DNA of 64,000 bases. Source: Saccharina japonica (lineage: Eukaryota > Sar > Phaeophyceae > Laminariales > Laminariaceae). Within the stretch, counting starts at the first letter, position 1; every line of letters starts with the position of its first letter. This document shows, one piece after another, positions 46,101-55,113 of the stretch. The notes under the pieces are model-generated. The model saw only the letters and a program-made list of their open reading frames with translations, did no database searches and was not told the origin of the DNA. A program made the translations under genes and the position numbers. Location of the stretch: positions 62,001 through 126,000 of the forward strand of contig MEHQ01002773.1 in NCBI GenBank assembly GCA_008828725.1, read 5' to 3'.

Positions 46101-49100
46101 CAACGATTCGGGGGGCCACGAGAGACTGCAGTTGGCGCGGCTCCTAAACCAAGCGAACCTTGGCGATGCCTTGTGTGTGCCCGACACCGCGCCACCCTGG
46201 CGCAAGCAGCGAAGGCCTAAATCTCCCTGTATTCACCTCGAAATTCGTTCAACGCATGTCCAAATATTCCTATGCACGATACCAGGTTTCGACGGCGGCG
46301 ACTGCTGCCAGTGCACCTGCGTTGACGCGTCCTTCACCTGCGGCGATGAGGCTAACGGCGGTTTCGACTGCATCGACCCCAACGCTCCGTGCGCGAATGA
46401 TGACGACATCGTCAGTCTAGAATCATCAACGAGCTCAGTCTGCGTTCCTGAGTCTTTTTCCGACGGACTATGCGACGAGGCCAACAACAACGAAAACTGC
46501 GGTACGTCGCATTTTCTGTCAAACTGCCAATAGGAGATGACGTATGTATATAGATATGGGTGTTCCGAACAACGATGACGTGCTGTGCCTGGTGCCTTTC
46601 TTGCCCACTACAGCAGTGGCGTCCGAAAGTTGTGTGTTGACGCTCGACGAACCTTTATCGTCCAGGCAAGAGGAACTGATAAACCCATTGCCCCCCCTCC
46701 CAACCTGTGTTTGGAGCTGTCCTCAGCTTGACCAACGCTCTGTTGGCCTTCCCACTAGTATGACGATTTTGTTCCGATTGAGTGAGCATGCTCGACCGGG
46801 GACCACATGCGCGTGGCTCGCGTACGTCCGAAGCATATATACTCTGTCGCGGTACGCATCAAAGCAAAATTGCCAACACACTGCCGGTAACCGCTGTCGC
46901 CTATGTATGATCATGGGGACCAACTTGATCAGGTTATGACGGTGGTGATTGCTGCGAATGCACCTGCGTCAGCACGGACGACTATATTTGCGGGGAAAGT
47001 GGTTTCTTGTGCCTCGATCCCAGTGCCCCTTGCTTCGATACTGGCGAAGAGCCCCTAGCCAGCTCATGCCTCGGTGCTACCGTGTCCAACGGTATGTGCG
47101 ATCCGGACAACAATACGGAGGAATGCGGTGAGACCACATTAACGCTTCCCCATTTTTTTCGGACCACGATAACTCTTCTCCAATTGTTTCAGACTTTTCG
47201 CGTACCAGGTACTGTATTCGTTTGGCTGACATTGGGTCTGCTGACAGCGTACGACCAGAGATGCCCTGATAAACTGTCTCCTCTATTTCTTTCATCCATG
47301 CGTTACAGCTTGCGATCAACCCGATCGGCTTCTCGTATCGCGATAAATGCGCTTTGGATTTACTCCACTTTCACGTTGCAATGAAGCAACATAGCAGTTG
47401 GAAACTGCGGTGGGTACCGTGCATCACGAGTGCTCAACAATTCTCGAACTGAGCATAGTGACATGCTTCCTAGCTTGTGCCATGCTTTTTACAGGAGTTT
47501 ATACGCCAATGTTTCTTCGTTCGTTGATACGGAGGCCACATTGTCGGCCGATGTACATAGATACCAAAGGCTTCAATGCCGTTTGGACGCAACGAAGGCC
47601 ACGCCTGCGAAGGCACTTGTTAGGCGTCAGCATCTCGACCTACTCGTACGATAGCGTACACTTGTCTAGCTTACGCGACTCGATCTCTGTAGCCCGTGCG
47701 TCGTTCATTAACGATGTGTGTCGTATGTGTCGCACGTTACATCCCTTCATCTGAGATGGTGGGTCGGTAAGGTTATGTTTGGCGTGCATTCACAATTGTT
47801 TCCCTAACGATAGCTACGACTTGCTTATAAGTGAAATGGCAAATTCGATAGTAGTATGCATAGTGCGGGGATATAATTTCGGGCGGAGAATGCACTACAG
47901 AGACGACCTTTACTAAACGTTTCCTTTGAACCGTCTGACGAGGGGGGTGATTGTTGCGAGAGTCATGCACACAGAGTTTAGTCAATGCTCAGCCATAAGC
48001 ACTGGAAAACACACCACACGTTAGCCTACCGCCCTGTGTCGGAACTCGTTCAAGCCGTCATCGATTCTAAACTCCTCGCGGATCGACGCAACAATAATCG
48101 AGAAGCAGAGACCTATATATGCTCAGCAATTAGTTTCTCACGTCGCCCGTCCTTTTTCGTTTACAACCGCTAATGCCCTGTCACACTGCAAACGTACGTA
48201 CGTACTCAATAGCACGAAGGAGTCCCGGCTTATCTGAGCACACGGCTTGAAGCAGGCTACGATAGAGGTGCACCTGCATACAGGCCATTTTCTGAGGCTC
48301 CTCGCTTCAGGAGCTCTGTACCCCACCGAAAAACTGGTTTCGGACACAAAAATAAGTGCTGCTACCCGATGAACAATCTCCTGGCCTAACGATCCAAAGG
48401 AGAAATAATGCAACACAAAAAAGGAACGCCGACGATTTTGGACTAAGGGTCGTTCTTGTCGAGCATTATTTTCTCCAAAAATTCCAATTTTGTCTTCCAA
48501 ACAAAAACAGGAGAATCAAGAAAAAACGGGATTTATTAGCAAATTTGGAATTTTAACAGAGGTCAAACTATTTGCAAGGCTTCGCATTCCAATATTTGGA
48601 ATCATTTTTGGAAAATATGGCAAGCCCTTAAAATTGCGCGAAAACAGCTATTTGGAAATTTTGGGGAAAAAAAAAGTTGCTCGATAAGAACGACTCTACA
48701 GAAGCCCCTTCATTCAGAAACGGTTTCAGCCGAAAGTGGAACCTCCATCATAGCAAGCGTCGCTTGCCACTGCTGTTTTTCAGGTTACGACGGCGGCGAT
48801 TGCTGCGAATGCACCTGTACTAGTACCCCGGATTTCACCTGCGGTGAGAACGGTGGCTTCGATTGCATCGACCCGGACTCGTCTTGCGAAGAAGAAGGTC
48901 TTGTCGAGGCCGGGACCAAGACCACCATTACCGTATCCACTAACGCCTACGACACGCGTGTCGGCGAAGACTTCGGCGATGTGGGCTGCGGCCAAGCCGG
49001 GTGTGGGCCTGAGCTCACCCGCGACGGTAGTGTTGTTCCGGAGTCGAGGTGGTCGTGCGCACAGAGCCTTGATCCCGACGGCGGGGTGTGCGAGATCGTG

Positions 49101-51097
49101 TTCGCATTTGAAGCCCCCCAGGATATCATGGAAGTCCAGGTGGCGTTCTACAGGGCAGAAGAACGCGCGCGAACTCTACAGGTGAGGAGAATACGCCATA
49201 ACAGGGAACAACAACGCAAAGATAGTGCTGTCAACCACTATCTTCGTTGGCATCGAAGATACGTGTATCGTGAGCACACCTACCTGTGCATCGCTTTCGC
49301 TGAAACTGAAAAAAGGAAAACCAGAAAACGAACGATTTTGAGCTTTGTACTGCGACGGCCGAATAATCCACCTTCACAGACATCAATGTTGCTGGCATTC
49401 ATTTGATTTTACAACTGTACTCGTAGATTACCTAGCGTACGAAACCGCGGTCTTGTTATATTTGTTTCGTTGACTTGACTAATGGCCATGTTCTCCGTTT
49501 GTGCGATTACCGTAAACTAGGAATTAGAATGAGCCTCTTCGGCCCGACAGTGGATCGGCCAAAATTATGATTTCGCAGCACCATCTGAGTTCCGGGTATG
49601 CTCATGTAGTGCCTTTTGTGGTATTCATGCAGCACACAAACGTATTCGGTAATAGAGCTACCGGATTAGCAGTAGTGCAACAGAACGACACGAGGAAGCA
49701 GGCCACACGACAATAGTGCATGCCGTGGGTTCTATGCACGTAATGTTTTTGCAGGGATCACATCAAAAGCCATGCAAGCCGCGTGTCGTACATACGCTTC
49801 CATTGCAATTCAGGCGCCTCTCGTACCGCAGCATCGCGGGCTACAAGGTTTTTGAGCGATGTTGTATTTGTCAAACTGACTAGACGTAAACTTCCGTGCT
49901 ACATCCATACGGGGTTACGGGAGAAGGGCTCGTCTTGCCTCGGGATACGAAATTACGGTAATTGAGAGGTAGACGTTACGTCCGAACCATTCAAGTCACA
50001 AGTCGGGGTAAGCGACGTGATCGGTCTGGAAAGATTCATGGCATGCATTGGTCACCCCGCACACGAATCAGTTGTCGTTTGAATTAACAGTGTGGTTTTC
50101 CAACATGTCTCCACTTGATGAAGGAGTAGCCGTCAGTAGTAGGCAGAGAATAGTTGAAAAAACGCCTTTTCCCCGATAGGGTTGGTGGCATCGGTGGCAA
50201 AATGTTTACCGTCGATACGGCTCCCCTGTTCAATCACTACTAAGATGCGGGATATTACGCCCGGCAAGACCCCACTTGGTGGGGGGGTATCGCTAGCAGT
50301 CGTACACAACAGTAACGTGGGTCACATCGAGGTGCATCACAGAGACCTATTTTAATGTTTTAGTGCAAGTTGAGCAGGATGTGGTTCGTATTTTTGTTTC
50401 GGAGAATGTGGCATATTTTGTGTTGTCGCTCTATACGGTAGGTTCTGGCTCAAATGCTGGTGATTACATGTACGCATCAAATATTACAGCCCGTGATTAC
50501 TGTCACACTGGAAAACGGTGCCCCCCGAGCTACCAACATGGGTGTTGCAAGCAGTGCTAATGTGTGCTGGCGTTTGCTTTATACAAGTTATACACCATTT
50601 TTCACCACCGGATGGTAGTCGTCTAATGTGCTTGAAGAGTCCAGCGTCGTACTATACACGTACTGTATGTACGAGGTAGGTGAGTTGGTCGCTTGTAAGT
50701 TGCAGGCCGACCAGTCACAAGTTGACTTGGTAGTAGCGTTTGTTCCTGCTGATATTTTGAACGTTATGTGCTTTCGCTTCCGACGGGCGCGTTAGCGACT
50801 TGTGCCTCGCAGCGTGTTTCGTTTCGACAAATAATTGAGTCAAATGATTCGCTTAATGTGTGACCCAACCAACAACAACCCGCCCAACCTATCCCACACG
50901 CACCTATCTGCCATCCGTGTATCGACGTGATCGTATTTTTCATTTTCAAGGCAATGATCAACGGCGAGGTCGTAGGAGAATTCGATTCAAGCCCGGCAAC
51001 GACCTTTACCTCATTCGGTATCCAAGGTGTCGGGGTAGAGACGATGACATTCAAGACCGTCGGCCTCGCTGAAAACGACTTTATCAGCCTTCTCGAG
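36996..51097 (+). CDS. Secreted Lin-12/Notch-repeat (LNR) protein, 13 exons seen, 3' end incomplete
   Basis: Thirteen GT-AG exons add up to 3087 nt (1029 codons) in one frame. Residues 1-27 are a signal peptide (hydrophobic VPVGLVALSYALVLL, likely cleavage after VVA). Residues 30 to about 870 hold eleven LNR modules of the form C-x(4-6)-F-x-D-G-x-C-D-x2-N-N-N-E-x-C-G-Y-D-G-G-D-C-C, each split by an intron after the CG. Between them lie a CxC-x(5-8)-F-x-C-G segment, F-x-C-[LIV]-D-P-x-A-P-C, an acidic DDDD patch and a Ser/Thr/Tyr-rich linker of variable length. LNRs bind calcium in Notch and in pappalysins. The third canonical cysteine is replaced by Asn here, with extra cysteines (DCC, CxC). 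Residues about 900-1029 form a separate C-terminal domain. The protein is probably extracellular or wall-associated; its ligand is unknown. The terminal exon was not found, so a membrane anchor cannot be excluded. Confidence 0.88.
37359..37616 (+). mobile_element. MITE-like element W, copy 3, in intron 1
   Basis: Left tip GCGTGCTACGATAGAGGG, right tip CCTCTGCCGTAGCATGCGTC (258 bases). It shares GTGACCACCCTTATAAGGCA and AATGGTGCACCTCTG with copy 2, so the two are close relatives. Confidence 0.75.
38918..39118 (+). CDS. LNR gene exon 2
   Basis: 201 nt, phase 1-1, bounded by CCAG|GGTACGACGG and TGCG|GTGCGT. It encodes YDGGDCCECTCTSG, FACLDPSASC and then CSPDLFADGDCN with PSNNNEECG. It lacks the acidic DDDD patch found in later exons, so it is one of the more divergent members. 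Confidence 0.85.
39371..39627 (-). mobile_element. MITE-like element W, copy 4, in intron 2 (reverse orientation)
   Basis: It begins GCATGCTACGATAGAGGTTC and contains the internal hairpin GAGCTCCTCGCTTGAGGAGCTC over 39408-39430. It ends TTTCAGCCAAAAAAAAGTAC followed by a decayed tip (AGCACGCC). The order is reversed relative to copies 1-3, so it is inserted in the opposite orientation. Confidence 0.6.
39709..39960 (+). CDS. LNR gene exon 3 (variant YDSGD core)
   Basis: 252 nt, phase 1-1, acceptor ATCAG|GTTACGACAGTGG, donor TGCG|GTGCGT. The core reads YDSGDCCECTC, so the first Gly of the DGGD calcium-site motif is Ser (AGT for GGT). The rest (FTCGEDTHGGFECLNPSAPC, an acidic VADDVDDD stretch, CVPVYIADGDCD and LFNNNEECG) follows the family. 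Confidence 0.88.
40609..40851 (+). CDS. LNR gene exon 4
   Basis: 243 nt, phase 1-1. It encodes YDGGDCCGCTC, FTCGDEEFGGFACLDPSAPC, VDDDDF, a Tyr/Ser-rich linker and CITGFFSDAYCD with LSNNNEECG. The GDEEFGG signature places it in the same subtype as exons 6 and 8. It carries DAYC in place of DGxC, again like exons 6 and 8. Confidence 0.88.
41749..42009 (+). CDS. LNR gene exon 5
   Basis: 261 nt, phase 1-1. It encodes YDGGDCCQCTC, FTCGVEGPGFACLDPSAPC, VDDDDIT, a long Thr/Ser/Tyr linker and CVPDYFSDGLCDQ with NNNNEDCG. The GVEGPG signature and DDDDIT place it with exons 7 and 9. Confidence 0.88.
42407..42652 (+). CDS. LNR gene exon 6
   Basis: 246 nt, phase 1-1. It encodes YDGGDCCECTC, FTCGDEEFGGFACLDPSAPC, VDDDDF and CIPSFFGDAYCDP with TNNNEICG. 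Exon 6, its following intron and exon 7 form the first copy of a 1.56-kb tandem duplication whose second copy is exons 8-9. Confidence 0.88.
43316..43558 (+). CDS. LNR gene exon 7
   Basis: 243 nt, phase 1-1, acceptor GGTGCAG|GTTACG, donor TGCG|GTGAGT. It encodes YDGGDCCQCTC, FICGVEGQGFACVDPSAPC, DDDDIT and CVPDYFSDGLCD with RRNNNEDCG. The roughly 150 bases of intron before it closely match those before exon 9. Confidence 0.88.
43963..44196 (+). CDS. LNR gene exon 8
   Basis: 234 nt, phase 1-1. Nearly the same as exon 6 through VDDDDF, then a shorter Thr/Ser linker and CIPSFIGDAYCD with QTNNNELCG. The linker is where exons 6 and 8 differ most. Confidence 0.88.
44878..45162 (+). CDS. LNR gene exon 9
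   Basis: 285 nt, the longest repeat exon, phase 1-1. It encodes YDGGDCCDCTC, FLCGVDGPGFACVDPSAPC, VDDDDIT, a linker of about 35 residues rich in Tyr/Thr/Ser, and CLTGYFADGFCD with LVNNRKECG (NNR in place of NNN). Confidence 0.87.
45597..45810. mobile_element. Small foldback (MITE-like) element V in intron 9
   Basis: 214 bases with inverted ends: AAGGGCCCGTTTTAACGA at the left, TCGTTAATATGGGCCCTT at the right. Inner pairs include TTGGTCAGAACCCGCACCA with TGGTGCGTGTGTTGACCA. The two halves pair over most of their length, so a transcript of intron 9 would contain a hairpin. Confidence 0.65.
45828..46068 (+). mobile_element. MITE-like element W, copy 5, in intron 9
   Basis: Left part GGTGCCACGATAGAGGTG, right tip CCTCTATCGTAGCATGCGTC (about 241 bases), with TTTTTAATGAGCGGCCTTC and GACCCAAACTCGTC shared with copy 2. 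Confidence 0.7.
46286..46501 (+). CDS. LNR gene exon 10
   Basis: 216 nt, phase 1-1, donor TGCG|GTACGT. It encodes FDGGDCCQCTC (Phe in place of Tyr), FTCGDEANGGFDCIDPNAPC, NDDDIV, a short linker and CVPESFSDGLCD with EANNNENCG. Confidence 0.87.
46933..47127 (+). CDS. LNR gene exon 11
   Basis: 195 nt, the shortest repeat exon, phase 1-1, donor TGCG|GTGAGA. It encodes YDGGDCCECTC, YICGESGFLCLDPSAPC, a reduced acidic patch (DTGEEP) and CLGATVSNGMCD with PDNNTEECG. The linker is only a few residues. Confidence 0.87.
48252..48762 (-). mobile_element. MITE-like element W, copy 6, in intron 11, with a nested hairpin
   Basis: It begins GCAGGCTACGATAGAGGTGC and ends GGAACCTCCATCATAGCAAG. It shares the TCCTCGCTTCAGGAGCTC hairpin and GCTACCCGATG phrase with copy 4, so it has the reverse orientation. 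It is longer because another inverted-repeat segment lies inside it (AAGGGTCGTTCTTGTCGAGC at 48445 pairing with TGCTCGATAAGAACGACTCT ending 48697). Confidence 0.65.
48784..49181 (+). CDS. LNR gene exon 12: last LNR half and start of the C-terminal domain
   Basis: 398 nt, acceptor TTTTTCAG|GTTACG (phase 1), donor CTACAG|GTGAGG (phase 0). It encodes YDGGDCCECTC, FTCGENGGFDCIDPDSSC and an EEE stretch, then new sequence: DVGCGQAGCGPELTRDG, RWSCAQSLDPDGGVC, and IVFAFEAPQDIMEVQVAF with YRAEERARTLQ. The last part has the alternating pattern of a beta-sandwich. Brown-algal and other stramenopile secreted proteins carry similar 'D-I-M-E-V-x-V-A-F-Y' segments in galactose-binding-like (discoidin-like) folds; that assignment is tentative. 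Confidence 0.85.
50951..51097 (+). CDS. LNR gene exon 13: C-terminal domain, second part
   Basis: 147 nt, phase 0-0, acceptor CATTTTCAAG|GCAATG, donor CTCGAG|GTGAGC. It continues exon 12 in frame with AMINGEVVGEFDSSPATTF, TSFGIQGVGVETMTFKTV and GLAENDFISLLE. The 'NGE-V ... VETMTFK-x-VGL-x-x-NDFISLLE' pattern fits the second sheet of the same beta-sandwich domain. The following exon is not identified; short frames after AG at 51233, 51393 or 51681 are possible but none is convincing. Confidence 0.8.
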
Positions 51098-51859
51098 GTG
51101 AGCGATTTTCTCTGTAGACTGTGGCATGGCCGCCCACCATGCGGCTTGTGTCGTATTCATTACGACCATCCTTCTGAACAAGCCGAAGAATGACACCCTC
51201 GACGTTCAAGGCTGGCGTGTTCAGACTCAATATCCTTTCGATGGCACGTAGTAACTTGCCACGTCCCCGCCTTTCATGTGCTTTTTCGTACCACCAGTGG
51301 CTAGCTCTGCCTTGTATGCAAGACACCTGTAACACAGCGTTTATCGTATCTGTTTTATCAGTGTCGTCAGTTCGGTCACCTTGTGTGTGATTTGTATCAG
51401 CTATAACTAGAACGTATCATGGGCGACAACTGCCATAACCACATTACTTTCGGAAACAGCGCGTAAACGACGTAGGGTATGTCAATGTGACGCCCGAGGT
51501 AGCCGTGTTCACACCCGCTACTGCCAGAGGCATGAAGGCCAAAGGTATGTCTGACAAAACTAACAACTCTATGGATATGAGGTGTTTCGCCGGCCAACTC
51601 GCTCTCAGTGAAGTATACGCTACACATTAGTGGCATATCTCGCAAGTTGTGATACTCTTTTGCTCACCGTGTGATATCCAGATAAACGCCCGCTGGGACA
51701 GTTCTCGTGGCCGATTCTCTCGACAACGGCAAGAGTAAAAATGACAAGATATACGTATGCTCGGTGACCTCGACGAGCTCTTGTTTTAGACCACGATTAT
51801 TGTTTTGCGTATGCCCGCCTTGTTTCCCTCGAAATCCTTTCCACGGTATGGAGGGCCCC
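51098..51859. other. Intron 13 or 3' flank, last exon unresolved
   Basis: The donor at 51098 implies a further exon in phase 0. Candidate acceptors occur (for example TTCAG at 51228-51232 followed by an eight-codon frame with stop), but none encodes recognisable domain sequence. Confidence 0.3.
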
Positions 51860-52064
51860 GATGCGGCCCACGAAACGGTCGTCTGGCCGACCCCGGAGCA
51901 AGAGTTGGAGTACCGCAAGCAAAAGAAAGCGCTCAGCGACAGCCGCGAGCGAGGGACGGGTGGTCCGTCCCGCGTTCGCGGCTGTCGCCGCGCGCTTTCG
52001 TTTGCTTGCGGTACTCCAACTCTTGCTCCGGGGTCGGCCAGAAGACAGTTTCGTGGGCCGCATC
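51860..52064. repeat. Near-perfect 205-bp palindrome with arms that encode the same peptide on each strand
   Basis: GATGCGGCCCACGAAACGGT (51860-51879) pairs with ACAGTTTCGTGGGCCGCATC (52045-52064). GACCCCGGAGCAAGAGTTGG pairs with CCAACTCTTGCTCCGGGGTC, and GTACCGCAAGC pairs with GCTTGCGGTAC. The centre, near 51962, has almost no loop. Read from left to right on the plus strand and from right to left on the minus strand, both arms give HETVVWPTPEQELEYRKQ (F for the second V on the minus strand) and then DSRERGT. It could be an inverted duplication of an exon, or a hairpin RNA precursor. Confidence 0.85.
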
Positions 52065-52560
52065 GTGGGACTTTCTAGTGCCGTCCCAGTCGCCTTCATG
52101 GCAGACGGGGGCGAGCCATGATCCCATTGTTTTGACTGTGGATGGCCCCTCTGACCCTTGGTTGGATATTTCTTACAATTGCTGGCCTTTGGCAGAACAC
52201 TACGCAGAAGTCTATGTTATCTTGCTTCAATACGCTAGTGTCACGGTAACCCGCATTCTCCTATACAACGAAATACATGTGTGTGGCGGGTTGGAAATTG
52301 TTGTGGGCTCCTATAGCACATGACACGCCTGCTTCCACAAAACCCAGGTTCCAAGGACGAATTGATCAAACTGCTGCGACGTTTAGAAACACGTTTCACT
52401 TGATTCGTGCCAAAATACGTCCTACACTTGTTTTTTGCGGCGACTTGAACTGCATCGACCCGCAGATACGCTTCATGGTGGAACCCTGAAGATTCATACC
52501 GACTCCTCAGCGCCGTCAACACCGTCCTTCGCTGAGGACTATTATGTACCTCGAGACTAA
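52065..52560. other. Spacer with one protein-like frame
   Basis: A plus-strand frame (to stop codon 52321-52323) contains LTVDGPSDPWLDISYNCW and EVYVILLQYASVTVTRILLY. It is not connected to the LNR gene in an obvious way and not recognised. Confidence 0.25.
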
Positions 52561-52569
52561 CCGGGGTGC

Positions 52570-53965
52570 TGTAACGGTTTCAATCCGAACGTTATGCCCG
52601 CGTAATGATATGGGAATGCCTTTAGTGAGTAGGACTCAAAAGCGGCAGCAGTTCCGCGGAGTGCTCGGTGGTCGAGTGAGTGCAATGAGTGTTTAACAAC
52701 GCAGGCATTATGTAAAATAGTTGGTTTCGGTGGTGCATGGGGAAGTGGGGAGGCGTCCTGACTGTGTAACACACGGGAAATTGATACACTACACGTAGCT
52801 CTAGAGCGTGCCACATAGTCGATACTTGCATTCACACAACGTTCCGCCCTCAAAAGTCCATTTGGCATGTATGTATCTTCTATTGTGTGGCGTACTCTCA
52901 ACTACTGAGACAGACGGTGAAGATTCGGGGCGCTTGATACTAGACGAGAGGACTTGGCATACCATATACGTTTAGAGCATATAGCGGTCGCTTACCCGTT
53001 TCCATTCTAACCCAACTGCTGTAGTAGTACTGCCGTTCTTCGGAGGTCTCAAGGCTGGTCTCGTCGCCTCCTACACGAGAGAACATCAGTTTAGATATAC
53101 ACGTATACCTTGTATACTGTACGGTGCCACATGCATACCAAGATATGGCGCATACGTTTTAGACCCGGAAACCTACTGTATCTATATTTCACAACAGTTC
53201 GTCTGCCCCCATCAGCCATCCTACGTGGGAAGAAGGCGAAGATCAAGTAGGGAGTTTTTGGTACTTGTTGGAATGGGTGAGTGTGTTGCTAGCGGGTCAA
53301 CTCAACTCTTGGTCAAGGAGGTCGGGGGCGACTGTGCCTATTGCGCGATCACGAGTATGACCAACCATACCCTACTTTACATGTATTTATATATATCGTG
53401 TACGACAGAGAGCTCAGGAGTGGCGTGGACGCAATGAGCACTTGAACCAAAAAGGTCTGAAGTAAGCTGGCGTGTTTTCGTGGTGCATGGGAAAGGTAGG
53501 ATATTATACTCTAGATCTAAGGCATACTGTAGTGTCGTTAGTTGCCTTTATGCAAGTGTCCGGCCTAGAACTCAATAATGCATCTATGCATATGTCTATC
53601 TTTGACTGTGTGTACCCCCAACTACTGGGAGACATGATGAAAGTGTACTTCGTACTAGATGGAAGGGCTTGGCATACTATCTACGTTTGGAGCAACGAAC
53701 GGCCGCAGTCACGGAACTGTGATCTTGGCGGTCTTCGGGGGTCTCGCGGTGGTGACATCTCACACGCGACCGTACATGAGTTTCGATATACCCATGCACG
53801 TGGTATAATATGTACCACGTATATATATGTGTGTCATTATATAGCACATATACACAAGATCCGGCACTCCACGTTACGAAACCTCGTCTACCCTCGTAAA
53901 ACATTCCGACGCGGGGGAAGAAGGCGAAGAACAAGTGGGGACTTATTGTAGGTGTTGGAATTGCA
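52570..53965. repeat. Tandem segmental duplication, about 0.69-0.70 kb unit
   Basis: Ordered matches recur about 690-705 bases apart. TTGGCATACCATATACGTTT (52957) matches TTGGCATACTATCTACGTTT (about 53668). CTTCGGAGGTCTCAAGG matches CTTCGGGGGTCTCGCGG. GGAAGAAGGCGAAGATCAAG (53229) matches GGAAGAAGGCGAAGAACAAG (about 53914). The copies are diverged. No gene is seen. Confidence 0.6.
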
Positions 53966-53984
53966 GGTGTGTTGCATCTAGAGA

Positions 53985-54135
53985 TGAACACCGGACGGTA
54001 TATCCGAATAATCGAAAACCGGATAAGACGCGTTATTCTACAAAACAATAAACCGGTTTAACCAAGGTATAACGTTTTTGTTCTGCCGGTTTTATCCGGT
54101 CAACCGAAAACCGGCTAAACCAGTTTTTAAGTGGT
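53985..54135. other. CCGGTT-rich inverted-motif cluster
   Basis: Short inverted words (CGAAAACCGGATAAG, AAACCGGTTTAACC, GCCGGTTTTATCCGG, CCGAAAACCGGCTAAACC) are packed within 150 bases, much like 11860-12010. This may be the end of a TIR transposon, but no partner end is visible. Confidence 0.35.
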
Positions 54136-54807
54136 AAAACATGCATAACTCTCCATAAAATTGCAAACCAGGTTGGTTTTGCATTGATTGGGACCTTGTG
54201 GTGTACGCATAAAAGCGTGTTTGATTCCGTTCACAAATAATGCGTCTCCTCGAGATGAATTACCGCGCGTGCGTATTGATGTTGGTCAGCTGGAAAAGTA
54301 TCATTGTAGTAACAGCACGACGTGAGATTGCATCAAAACCACCCCAACCAGAGACCTATTCAGGCACAGTTGTTACACCCTTGACAGATGGTCGCACAGG
54401 CGGGCACGGGCAGCAGCATGCTGCCATGCTGGTGTTGGACAGATGATAATCTACCGATGATAAGAGCCCAGAAGATTGATGTTTTGTAGAGGGGCCGCTT
54501 ATTGGGCAATCAAACTTGCAGAAAAATAGACATCTGAGTCTAGAGATGGTGGTGAGAGGAGTGAGAGTGGGGTAGGCCCATGCCCTCTCTCCAGCTACCC
54601 AGGCTATGATTCGTTCGCTACGGCCAGTAGGACCTCGTGAGAGGAAAAAACAACCCAGTGGGTTGTGGTCGAACCTGTGAGTATCTACGTACTCGTAGGA
54701 CCTCGTGAAGAAAAAAACCAACCCGGTGGGTTATGCCGCATCTTGGTCGAAGCGTAACATGATACGCCGCGTTTATTGTCGCCGGTGCTACGTACTGCTG
54801 TGCTCGG

Positions 54808-55113
54808 CTACTGTAACATGCTACTGGTGGTGGAACCAACATAACCTATTGCTTCCCCCGGCTACAGCAGTACCAGTGCGATCTGTTGCTGTCCCCGGCT
54901 ACAGCAGAGTAGGGTGACACCTGCTGCTGTATCCACCTACAACAGTGGTGATGAACATTGCTACTGTAACATGCTACTGGTGGTGGAACCAGCACAACCT
55001 ATTGCTTCCACCGGCTACAGCAGTACCAGTGCGATCTGTTGCTGTCCCCGGCTACAGCAGCAGTATGGTGACACCTGCTGCTGTATCCAGCTACAACAGT
55101 GGTGACGAACATT
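54808..55113 (+). repeat. Two tandem units of 153 bp, CAG/CTG-rich
   Basis: CTACTGTAACATGCTACTGG starts at 54808 and again at 54961. The units share ACCTATTGCTTCC, CCGGCTACAGCAGTACCAGT and GTGACACCTGCTGCTGTATCC. Similar GGCTACAGCAGTA words reappear at 56030-56110. Confidence 0.8.
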
